NCBI RefSeq assembly: GCF_026151205.1
Contig: NC_087076.1
Location: forward strand, 10,392,902-10,456,901
Length of the DNA: 64,000 nt
Direction: 5' to 3'
Source: Bolinopsis microptera
Lineage: Eukaryota > Ctenophora > Tentaculata > Lobata > Bolinopsidae
Part shown: positions 34,445 through 45,900 of the stretch, piece after piece
Layout: every line of letters begins with the position of its first letter
Position numbering within the stretch: the stretch's first letter is position 1
The notes under the pieces: generated by a model
What the model was told of the DNA's origin: nothing
Databases searched by the model: none
What the model saw: the letters and a program-made list of their open reading frames with translations, nothing else
Made by a program: the position numbers and the translations under genes

Positions 34445-36404
34445 TAAAGATCATTTCCAAAATACTGTAATTTTTCTTGTACCATTTTCTAATTGTAACG
34501 ATTATTTGACCATAAAATTTGTTACTAAAATACTCATTGTAAGATTGTAGCCTATAAGTATAATAATTAGATTTTCATCATTATATCATCAAATATTGTT
34601 GAAAGATTGTAAAATTTTAAGCAATGTTATATGTATATTATAAAAACATCTTATTAACTCAAGATACGTAATTCTTATTTGTTGGCGATAAAGTTTTGTC
34701 GAAACATAGATAAAATTATAAATTCTAGATATATCTTCAAAACGTTGACCACGTTTGTGATTTTCTAGAAGTCAATGTCGTAGAAATATCGTTGAAATGG
34801 CATTTACAAATGGTTAACTCTGTATAACAAGAAAATTTTGGGAGGAATGTTACTTTCCCTGCTATCTGTTGGAGGCATCTTGAGACCTGATGGTTTGTGA
34901 GCAGATGATTTACCCGTTAAACTGGGCGCTCCTGGGTGAGAACAAATTCAGATCGCCTCTGTTACGCCTATAAGGGTGGTCATGAAAGTGTTTGCCTGTA
35001 AAACTTTAAGAAAGAGTGAAATCCGAGACAGCAAGAGATTAAGAAATGAGGTTGGGACTTGGGATACCACATCCAGAAAATTTCAAATTTTCTCGCAGTC
35101 CAATATTTCCACTCTAAAAAGGTCAGGTCCTCTACACATTTCCTTTTTGGCACCGAATTTCCTCTCAAATCCAAAGTTTCCTGGCAGTCAGACTGCTGTG
35201 TGACTGGATGTGGGGCCCGGTTGGGATAAATATGCTGTCCTGATGAAGTGGCTTGATGGAGTTCTCGACGTGGACGTGGTACAGTAGGTGGTTTTGCATT
35301 GGTTTCTTGAAAGGGCCGTAGCAATGAGATGAATCGGGTTATCTTAATTAGCTTAAGGAAGAGTCGACAACTTTTTACTGTTAGGGAGTACCTTACGAGA
35401 CATATTTAAAAGGTACAAAAGTCGGTGGTTTTCCGAAAAGAACACCATATTTTCGGACTACCAAAATTTAGGTCACCATATCATTTTCCCCATCATTAGT
35501 CCCAGCCTACGCCTGGGACTACACTGGAGAGAGAAACGTACCTGAACCAGTAGATGAAGATCAATAAGAAATTGACTGATTGTAACTGAAAATATTTAGC
35601 AACTGTGGGGTAATGCTACTTGCTAGCTGAGGTATTTCAATTTTAATGAGAACACTTTCGCGAATTAGGATACAGGTAATTTTGTTCATTTTTGGATTTT
35701 TGTGCTCTTTTCTGTTTTCGCCTTATTTTCCACGTTTCAATAGATATACTTATTAGAGTTATAACTCACAGAGAATGTAGAATTTAGGCTTATCTTTCAT
35801 ACAAAGTTAAGTTCATTCAAAATATTGATATTTGACTAATTTACAGGCCAAAAGCTACCAATGTTGGAGCGTACGGGCCCTAGTTTGTTGGTCAACTTCT
35901 ATTTCGAAATAAATTAAGTTTCACAAACTAACGTTATACAGTTACAACTCGTAAATTACCGCCATTGTGTCCTTCGCCCTCGTGTCCTATACCCCTATTA
36001 TAGAGCCAGATCGAACGCAAAAAACTATACTTATAGCTTAGGTAAGTTAAAACTTAAGTTCAACCGTAAATTGTTTAAGTGTCATGAGTTATTAGCCAAC
36101 TTAGTAAACGTGTGGTCGATTATAACCGCTAGTAGTTTTACTTTTTATTGTTTATTTTTCTATAGCAAGGATAACAAATAGATTCATTTGCTGAGTGCTC
36201 ATGTGCTGCTCTGCTTCGGTTACTTTTGGCGTCTACAATTGAGTTGGAAAATGGAAGACATACTTTTTTTCTGACCTTTCTCTTAGGACCTGTATAACAG
36301 AATAGTGCATATTATACCCAATGAGTTATGATCTGTCAGCGAATTTTAAAGGCCCGTTTAATTAAGATTTTGTGTAACACAAAGAAAAGAGTCAAAGCAG
36401 GTAT
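34445..36404. repeat. Spacer with one-arm relative of the palindrome (35640-35930)
   Basis: No gene recognised. 35640-35930 matches one arm of the 31.9-33.2 kb palindrome in degenerate form (ATATTGATATTTGACTAATTTA, TAGTTTGTTGGTCAACTTCT, TTTCACAAACTAACG). The rest is unstructured AT-rich sequence. Confidence 0.55.
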
Positions 36405-36620
36405 CCAGACTGATGACAAAACAATAATTTATTCATGAGCACTGCAAGCAGAGGGTGCTCACTTCCCTTATACCAAGGATTAGAACAAAGGCCATTATGC
36501 TAATAAACAACTCCAGACTGATGACAAAATAATAATTTATTCATGAGCATTGCAAGCAGAGGGTGCTCACTCCCCTTATACCAAGGATTAGAACAAAGGC
36601 CATTGTGCTAATAAACAACT
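36405..36620. repeat. Two tandem copies of a 108-bp unit
   Basis: CCAGACTGATGACAAAAC begins at 36405 and again at 36513. The two 108-bp copies differ at about six positions, so the duplication is fairly recent. No coding meaning seen. Confidence 0.9.
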
Positions 36621-37077
36621 ATGGACATAATCCTCTCTTATATCGACGCCACGAACTTGTGAGAGCTGGATTTTGGGCTTTACTTCGAGAACAATATCTA
36701 CATTTGTGTTACGCAAATCGCAGTAAATTCTTGAAATGGGCATTTTGATTTCCAGCAGTCTGAAATTCCATCTTCTTATTACCCGGTTCCGGTCCGGAAA
36801 AATCCGGCAAACCGGAAAATAAATTGATATCCGGTCGTTTCCGGTCCGGCAGCCGAAACCCCAGACCGGTCGGTTCCTAATCCAAGTTTACCGTATATTG
36901 TGTAAGAATAGTTGAACAAGGAGGGGTCGGTACTTACAGTTACTACTTATGAATAAAGATTTAGTGTCCTCTTTTATTTAGTCAAACTCACAATATATTT
37001 TTACTCTTTAAAGCTATTTGATGTTGTATGTATCTCTGCAACAGCTGCACACATAGAGAATCAGCCTATTCGACAAA
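36621..37077. repeat. Dispersed repeat and promoter region of the secreted protein
   Basis: 36785-36960 is a copy of 31108-31240 (shared CAGCCGAAACCCCAGACCGG, CCAAGTTTACCGTATATT and AACAAGGAGGGG). The rest precedes the start codon at 37078. Confidence 0.6.
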
Positions 37078-37632
37078 ATGAGGATCATCTTGATGATGGT
37101 GTTGGCAGCTTGCCAGTTAACTGGAGTTACTACTCAAGTTCAACACATTCTACCATGGTCACCAGGGGAGATATCAGCACTGAGAGTCACACAGTCGAAG
37201 ACGTTGGACAATAATCAGAAGTTTAAAGAAACCTTTGCGGTCGACAGGGATCTAATGACTGAATCAGCTGCCGAGGCAGTCGATGGAGAAGTCTGGTTCA
37301 AAGTAGAGTTCGGGAAAAGTCACTTCATTCACAAAATTGTGATCTACCAGGTTTTCTACAACGCTGACTTGTACGACAATAATTGGTGTGTGAAGACCAT
37401 GAGCAACTACATATCTTGCAAAGGCAGTCATAATAATGTAGATGTGTCACTGTACCAAGAAGAAGAACACCAGAAGTCCTGTGGAACCCTCCAAGTGACA
37501 CACGGACTAGAAATCTCAGATCAGACGTACACCTTTTTCTGTGATGTTGAAGGGGATTCTATACGACTCTCAAAGGAAAGTGGACATATTTCAGTTTTCG
37601 AGATAGTCGTGACCAGCTCACAGTGTGAGTAA
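37078..37632 (+). CDS. Secreted protein with discoidin/fucolectin-like domain
   Basis: A 184-residue frame. The N-terminus is a signal peptide (MRIILMMVLAACQLTGVTTQ). The remainder resembles a galactose-binding-like (F5/8 C or fucolectin) beta-sandwich: VTQSKTLDNNQKFKETFAVD, AAEAVDG, VWFKVEFGKSHFIHKIVIYQ, then a Cys-rich middle (NWCVKTMSNYISCKG) and ISVFEIVVTSSQC. Five Cys lie after the leader. The last codons contain a perfect donor (CAG T|GTGAGT) in phase 1, so this may be only the first exon of a longer modular protein, as in the PLAT-sushi genes where extracellular modules also end in phase 1. I could not locate a following exon. Domain call moderate. Confidence 0.65.
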   Translation: MRIILMMVLAACQLTGVTTQVQHILPWSPGEISALRVTQSKTLDNNQKFKETFAVDRDLMTESAAEAVDGEVWFKVEFGKSHFIHKIVIYQVFYNADLYDNNWCVKTMSNYISCKGSHNNVDVSLYQEEEHQKSCGTLQVTHGLEISDQTYTFFCDVEGDSIRLSKESGHISVFEIVVTSSQCE

Positions 37633-39204
37633 TTAAACCTTAAGGCTCTTCCCTGTCCCCAACTCTTCCCTACTCCTGGCTCTTCCTTATCCCTGATTCT
37701 TCCCTGTCCTCAACCCTTTCCTACTACTGACTTATCCTCGACCAAACCCCAATGCTAGACCTCAGGAATACCATACTGATTTGTCCATTGTTAATGGACT
37801 AGCCCGGCGCGCGCTACAGTACCTCGTAGCACTTGCCTCGGGCCATTTCGAGAATAAAGCGGCGCGCGCTACTTCGAAGAAATTTAGACCAGTAACATCC
37901 GTCAACATCCTGATTCCCGGATTAATTTATACTTACTTTAACTCAGATATAACAGAGTTTTTAAACTCTTCGTCATTAGATGCTTGTCCTATATAATGTG
38001 CACAGATATTGTAGGGACAGATATTATAGGGACAGAAACCACAAGTTATTACCTGATAATGTAAGTACCATTCTGGAAGGTAATACAAATAATTTGATTC
38101 ACACAATATATAGGAAGAATATCAATAACTAAAGACAAATTTTCCTCTCGTAATCATATTAATATTATCATAATCAACCATGGTGCATGTAGACCCAGAG
38201 AAAGGATCCACACTGCTGTACAGATCTTGTGTCCAAATTTTGAAGACGAGGATCCTGTTTTTAAAGGATTCTTTACTATCATGATCTTCATGGTCGTTAA
38301 AACGGCTTCTAGCAAGATAGTCACTGTACAAGCAAGCCAGCGTACATATTCCTGGAGATTACAGAAAAACTTACCCACCACCCAGCGTTAAAAAAATCAA
38401 GGCGAGAGTTTTGGAAGTACTACGAAGACTGTCTGAAGTAGATCGCAGATCGCCAAATGTTGCATAACTGCGATTACAATTCTGTGTAGTTTGATAGCTT
38501 TGTTTTGAAAGTAACTATAAGAATGATGCTGTCTCATATGAGCGATGTCAGCAAGGCTGTTAAAGTCCATAATAACAACATATTTAGCTTCACGTCGTTT
38601 CGAGTTCCATAGCGCGGCTCTTTATTTTCAGTTCCTGCTGCGCTGAACATCCAGTCGGTAGTAAAATTCTTTTCGCGTAGATTTGTGTGTACAATCAATC
38701 TGTTCATTAAAAAATAGTTAAAAAATGTAAGACAGCAAATCTCGCGTTTCCGATTTACCGGGACCATTTCCTTTACTACAAACGGAGCTTTACATACCTT
38801 GTATGGACAAGCAAAACCCAATTTACCGCGAACCCTGATTTACTGCGGCTGCCCCTTTCCCCAATTCCGTGGTAAAGTACTGTAGTCTGAATCGCCCGGT
38901 CATAGCAAGCGAAACAAAGAACAAAATTACCTATCATTTGAGAAGGAGATTACTACATTTCGCCTTTCGCTGACTGAAATTGTGTTGGAAATGGTAGATA
39001 GTTTGAGAACTCAGCTTTTCTTACTACAGGCCCCCCCCCCCCCCCCCCCCCCCTACTACACTACAACTACTTCCTCGTATTAGCACCAATATCAAACAAA
39101 TTGATGAAGATATCAGCACAATGCGGATCGATTATGCTGTTCTTTAACCACGAACAGACCCGGCCTATTATTTTCCATTGTATGTGCTGGTCAGTATAAT
39201 CCAC

Positions 39205-39263
<59 letters not shown>

Positions 39264-39982
39264 CGACTATTGTCTTGGCGAGACAGTGTGTCACTCCAGA
39301 ACACTGCTTTGCAATAAACAGATCAAAGTATGGGTTTCTAAGAAAATCATCTGATTTTTTCCTTTTCACCCTTTTGAAAAAAGGCAATAGTGAAAGGTTA
39401 CGAATGGATGTTTTTGCAGAAAAACGTGGATTTTGGAGAACGAGATAGGTGGGTTTAAATATGTCGTCAGTCCTTTCGTTAGTTACCATGCGACGAAAAA
39501 GTTGCGCGCGCGCGAGGATTGCTTGCGGAGATGTGATGTATAGATAGCCTGTGATCTAAGAATGCGCGGCGCGACTGTGTTTTAATGTATATGATGCATG
39601 TAATGTATAATATTACTATTAGGTAATACGCCCAATTTGTACGTGGCACGCGTAGTGTATTGATGTGTACACGAGTATAGTTTACCTTAGCTGATAATTT
39701 CTTGAATTACAGATACAAGTTAAGTTCTACGGCAATTGAACTGAATTTCAAGTGTTTCCCGTATTTGATGCATAATTTATCAATATTATTATCATGAAGA
39801 TTGAAGTGAGCTGATTGGAGCTTATACTTAAATTTATAGTAAATGTGAAATGGAAATCTAGCGTCCGCCAAAACGAAACAACGGGCGCAATTCTTGTTTG
39901 GGTTGTAAGGAATTTGGTTATTAGAGAAACCTACGGTTCCATTCACTTGTTCTACATCTGATAACCTTCCTCATTGCCCCAG
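37633..39982. other. Intronic region with poly-C and (TA)n tracts
   Basis: A C-run lies at about 39031-39053 and (TA)n at about 39209-39260. A minus-strand stretch at 38122-38360 opens after a good acceptor and reads in a protein-like way (FKIWTQDLYSSVDPFSGSTC), but I found no partner exons. No gene supported. Confidence 0.4.
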
Positions 39983-42900
39983 GTGGTTGTTGACAAGGAG
40001 TACCACCCTGGAAAGCCTGTTATCGTAGTCAAACTCCCCGGAACTAACCCTGAACTACCTTCCGGTTTGTACCTTATAAATTTGAGGAAATTGTGAAACT
40101 TTCTCTCCAAAGTTTCTTGTTCTCTTGTTTAGTGTTTTCACAATGTTCTTTCTGCTTTTCTGAATTATGATGTTTATTTTAAAATTGTGTTCCTTTATAA
40201 TATCAATGGCTTGCAAACAGACGATTGTGCTCCTTTATAATATCTTTGGTTGCAGTTTTGTTGAACTCCCACGTGGACGTCGTGCCAGTTGAGCAGGACA
40301 AGTGGATTGTGGACGCCTTCTCGGGCCACATCACTGACGATGGAAAGATATACGGACGAGGCACCCAAGTAAGATTTGCAAATATTATTTTGAGTGTAAT
40401 TCATACATATTTAAAATGAAACGGTAGTTTCTTGTTAACCGTACTCTTTGATTAATTTTTTCTCATAATATAGCTATATACTTTAGTTTCCATTCATAGT
40501 TAAAACAAAGTTAAGCAGTCCTATTTGACCGCGAGAAGCCGGTTAGCTCTAAATTTTAAAAGTTTAAAAGTTCTTAAACCGTCACATCTCATTTTCCATA
40601 TTACGCTGTCACTACTTTTTTCTTTCAGGACATGAAGTGTGTGTGTATACAGCATCTAGAGGCTGTTCGACGGATCAAGGATTCTGGTACTAAGTTGAGG
40701 TAAGTGTACATATTTTGCATATTCTGTATCATCAATCTGTCAATCTAAGGTACCTTCAAATTGTATTTCACCCGGAAATTTGGAAACAGGTTTTAGATTT
40801 TTGCGATTTTTTGTTCGCGTTTAAAAGTCGAGTAATTATGATACCGGTGCAACACAAAGTTGGCTTGAGCACAATATCACGGACCCAAATTGATGCTGAT
40901 ATCAGGTTAAATGTGGTTTATATCAAGAAGCTGAGCCTTTTTTTGTAGTGAATAATGGAGCATATATCATGGGATGAGGGGTAAATAAATTAAGATATTG
41001 AGTGTAGTTTCCTCACCCCAGGCGAGACCTGTACCTGTCCCTGGTGCCGGACGAGGAGATCGGGGGTATGACCGGGATGCAGTTGTTCGCACTGTCCGGG
41101 GAGTTCAAGGAACTAAATGTTGGATTGGCACTGGATGAGGGTTTGGCAAGGGAGGACGATGCTGTGACCGTGTTTTACGGAGAAAGGCACAAACAGTGGA
41201 CAAATGTAAGATCTCCTTTAGTGTTTAGATCTGAATACTGGTAGGGAAGTGAACTTTTGTTTCTGACACGTGACAGAAATTAGCCGATTAGCTTCCCTCA
41301 TTGACTAATAAAAACTCAGAATCAACGTCACGTGTTTGATATAATGCTACGTCTTCCCCGTCAGTTTTCAGATCGATAGACTAGGAGCGACCTCTATGAT
41401 AAAAAATACTATGTATGATTGATAACGTATTCCAGAGCCAATACGTTAATCATAATGCTCTGACAGCATAAGCAAAGCTTTTTAAAGATTTGACTGTATC
41501 ATGCCCCAAAAATCATTACGGTCACCATAAAGTTCGACAAAGTCATGTATAATAGATCCATACTTCAAACATTAACGCACTGCCAAATCTCAGAAATGTT
41601 GATAACAAAATTAAAATGCTACATAAACACCCACAAATCTTTCTACGACCTGAAGCATCAACAATCAACAAGGCGGCTGGTACTTTCTCTTTTATGTGCA
41701 TAATAGTTTCCCAATATTGCCTTACTTGACTTAGTGAAAGAAGGGACCGTTAAAATACTAACAATTTTGTTTTCTTCCTTCGCATACTTGCTATCTCAGT
41801 CCGAGGACTCTATTCCTGTCTTTTGTACCGGAGGATGGAGTTGGTGCAGGACATGGGATGAAATTATTAACTGAAAGTGAGGTCTTGAAGGCTAATAAAT
41901 AGGCGCTACTTTGATCTAACTCTAACGTTTTTTAAATAAAACCTGTTTCCAAAATTCCAAGAGGGCTGTCCGGATTTTTTTCAAAACCAGTTGATTTTAT
42001 GGACTTTATGTTTAAATTTTTCTGACTGTTACAATGCACTCCGTGACCAATGTGAAATTTATGATTATCAGCCAGTGGACGGGGAGTGACAGTCATTCAA
42101 AATAGGGATGTATAGTATACACTATGACAATACCCATCATTTCAAAAGTTCGGGAGGAATTAGTTCCTATTATTTCAAACACTTGGAGAGGAACTGTTCC
42201 TATCATTCCATAAAATGGAGAGGTATTTGTACCTTTCATTCTAAAAACTCAGGAGGAATTTGTATCTATCATTTGTGCCGGATGAAGAAACAGATAGTGG
42301 ACTGGGTATGGGTTTGTTGTGTCAAAGTGAGGAGTTTAAATCGTGGAATGTTGGTATGGCAGTGGATGAGGGCCTGGCCAGAGAGAACAATGATATGGTG
42401 GTCTTCTACGCAGAGAGACACTGCTACTGGACTGACGTGAGATTATTTGAAAACTTGCTGAGAGTTGTAAAGCTGTTGCTTGGTTTTGTGTTCTTTGCTC
42501 GATGTTCGTTCATTTAACATTTTGTTGTCTTTGAGGTACATCACATTAATGTGCTGTTACGCATGAAGTTTTTGGAATAGAAATCTTGAAGCGTGAAATT
42601 TGATATTTACAAGTTAAACAGGGGTACAAGAATGTTTTGGCTGCTGATAATATTGCGAGAGCTGTACTGGACAAGGACAGGATATTTGATGGTCGTTTTT
42701 AGTTGTTCAAGTGATCACGGGGACTTCGGTAATGGACGAACTGTGCATTTAATCCAAATACTGTCTATCTTGAGATGTTTATCTTGAGGTGTCGTTTCTG
42801 ATTTCCCCTCAGTAACCGACCAAGCCCTGTTTCCAAATTTCACAGTTTTACGTGATTTAGTGCGCAAACCAAGTTCCTTTGGCTGGTTACACTGACATTA

Positions 42901-45900
42901 AGCGGGACCTCTAAAACATTACCCTTTGCATACTTACTATCTTAGTTCAAGACTCTATACCTTTCTTTGTACCAGTGAAGGTGGAGGCCTTCAGGCCTTG
43001 GAATGATATTATCAACTGATTAAAATACTTAAATAGGCACAACTTTTATTTAGCCCCTTTCAAGGAGGGCCCAAGAGGTATTCGTACCTTGCATTCTAAA
43101 AACTCAGGAGGAATTTGTACCTATCATTCGTGCCGGACGAAGAGACGTACACTGGACATGGTATGGGTTTGTTGTGTCAAAGTGAGGAGTTTAAATCGTG
43201 GAATGTTGGTATGGCAGTAGATGAGGGCCTGGCCAGAGAGAACAGTGATATGGTGGTCTTCTACGCAGAGAGACACTGCTACTGGACTGACGTGAGATCA
43301 TTTGAAAACTTGCTGAGAGTTGTAAAGTTGTTGCTTGGTTTTGTGTTCTTTGCTTGATGTTGGTTCATTTAACGCATGATTGATTGAAAGCTGGACGGTG
43401 CATGAAGTTTTGTATGTTCATATGGAGCGAAAACGAGAAAAGCTAGTGCAAGGTGGTATGCATAAACATTCACCATCTTTAAAAACCGCACACGTACCAC
43501 AGCCACAACACACATCATCACTCGATTGGATTGTCTTTTGAGTGAAATGTCCCCGATCGTATGAAATGCAGTTTATCCGGTTACATTTCTCTTTTCCCCA
43601 CCAGTTCATGAACCAGGAGCCTGTCCTGAGATCGCTCTTCTTCGGAGCGATCTGGTCTCACATACACATCGTTGTAAGTCGCTGAGTGGCGCAGCTTCTT
43701 GACTTGACATAGCACTTGATGGACAGCGCTGTGACTTGATAACGAAACCTAGACTGGGCGCTTCGAATTCTCTTTACGAATCTTTCCTATTCTAGTAACC
43801 TGCAGAGTAGGTTTTACTTTTAGTCTCCTGGAATACCTCCTGTACCTGCTCTTCAACATTCTCGTCCTTCTGTTCTGGCAGTACGAATAATACAACGTTC
43901 TTGCTCCGATCCTCCTCCTGGACAACGGACTTGCTTCAGTGAAGCCGGATCTGCCAAACTATCAGTCTGGCAGACCATAACGTTCTCTGCAGCAGCTTCA
44001 CTGTATGACTTGAATTGTTCTTTCAAGTTGCAATCCACTGAAGACTTGACCAGTCACAGTCTTTACTGCGTCGATGTGCTTGTCCTTGTTGTTGATAATC
44101 TGCTCCTGTAAACTGATTACCCACGTCTGATTCTCGATTAGCTGGCTCTTGATGGAGCTCAGCTTAGCCTTCAGCTGTTTCATTTTTTCCGCCTGAAACC
44201 GCACAAAGTGGAACGATTCATAAAACAATGCGTCCTTCATCGCACGTTTACACACTGCTGACGTAACGTCAACTGGAGCAGTGCACCCGACTTGTTCCAT
44301 CGCTCTATGTATCCAAGCAGAACATTTCCCGAGCAGGTCCTCCAACTCCTTGTCGTTAACAGTAGCCATGGCTACAAGCACATGGAGTTTGTCTTGTCTT
44401 TGAGGCACATCACATTAATTTGATGTTGCGCATGAAGTTTTCAGTAAAATTTGATATATCAATAGGCTTTTCTAGAAACTTAAATGTTAAACAGAGATAC
44501 AAGAACATCTGGGCTGCTGAGTATAGTGAGTACTGGACACAGACAGGATATTTGATGGTTCCGAGCAATCTTCAGGATACAAATTACGGTCATCTTCACT
44601 TGTTCAATCCCGTGGCTTCGGTAATGGACGAACTGTGCATTTTAGGCTGGTTACACTAACTATTAGTAAAAAGTGGGACCTCTAAAACCTTATATTTTGC
44701 ATACTTGCTATCTCAGGAGGACTCTATTCCTGTCATTTGTACCGGAGGAGGAAGTTGGTGGAGGACATGGAATGAAATTGTTAACTGAAAGTGATGACTT
44801 GAAGGCTCTGAATATAGAAATAGCACTGGATGAGGGTCTTGCCAGGGAAGATGGTGCCATGACCGTGTTTTACGGCGAAAGGCATGTCTTCTGGCCTCAA
44901 GTAAGCTAAGCTTTAAGGTTGTACGAAACTTTCCGTGCCTTACAATCAACAATTTCTCCGATTGTCCTTCTTTCTCAAATCTCCGACAATGATAAATTTG
45001 GTGTGTAATATGTGGTGTTCTAAAGTCACTAATCAATGATAACTACAAATCTACTAGGATATCACAATTTGATTCAATATCTAAAAGTTGCATGGTATTG
45101 TATTGCTTAGGGCCACCGAACCCTTCAACTCCATACTAATCACTATTTAATTGGCCTCATTTTAGTCGCCTTCTTAAGTGCATATGGTCATCACTCAGCG
45201 CTGTTAGTGTTAGCTTCAGTGGCTATACAGTGGTGGTTCAAGTTTTCAATGCGGCCTGATCAACATGATTCCTTTCTGAATTTTCTAAAATATATAACTC
45301 AAGACTTATATCTCTGCTCTTTTTATTTGTATTATCATATTTGCAACCTATTTTTGTTTTAATGATATACGTCGTCAATCTGTTGTTTTATATGAAATGA
45401 AATGAATGAACATTTATTTTATAAAAATTTAAATGTAAAAGTATTCTGTTGATTTCTTGAATTGAAATATTATTGAGCTGGAGCATTTTTCTTCATTTAT
45501 TTTTCATATAAACAGCACAATTTTCTTACATATTAGATGAATGATAAAACTACACATTTTTATTTCTTTGCAGTGAATTCGACAAAATATGTAAAATCCA
45601 CAAAGCTGAAGATAGGTTTTTGAGGCTAACATTTTAGCCTTATTTATTATTATTAATATTAATATTATAAATATCTCAAGGCCCACTACAAAAGAGAAAA
45701 CATGTAACATCGATGTGCCATCAATCGTGTGTAACACAAAGTTGACTATACATATATTATCTTGATGTAACAGCTTGATCAACTCTCCAGGTGACGTTCA
45801 GTGGCAACCCTGGTCACGGTTCACGATTTATCGAGAACACGGCCGTCGAGAAGATGAGGAAGCTGGTCAACAAAGCCTTGGACTATCGTGAGAATCAGAG

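Larger units (their letters stand above)
41022..44900 (+). other. ACY1: Tandem array of alternative exon 5 of ACY1
   Basis: Four intact 184-bp exons, each with an AG acceptor (CCCAG or CTCAG), a GT donor (GTAAG or GTGAG) and identical phase (2 in, 0 out): a 41022-41205, c 42253-42436, d 43108-43291, e 44717-44900. All keep the Glu-Glu pair and a DEGLARE motif. The a and e copies have EEIGG/EEVGG and ALDEG. The c and d copies read EETDSG or EETYTG and AVDEG and are near-identical to each other. Since 184 is not a multiple of three, skipping all or including two breaks the frame, so exactly one copy (or four) can be used. The pattern is that of mutually exclusive exons. Intron sequence between copies is duplicated too. 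Confidence 0.85.

Noticed and set aside
34976-35324. Overlapping ORFs on both strands downstream of GST
   Set aside because: No domain, no partner exons and both strands equally open; treated as noise.
38122-38360. Minus-strand exon-like stretch with protein-like text and an acceptor
   Set aside because: No partner exon, start codon or recognisable domain found; kept only as a note.
39067-39489. 140-codon minus-strand ORF
   Set aside because: Its middle is a (TA)n microsatellite read as Ile-Tyr repeats; the flanks show no domain.
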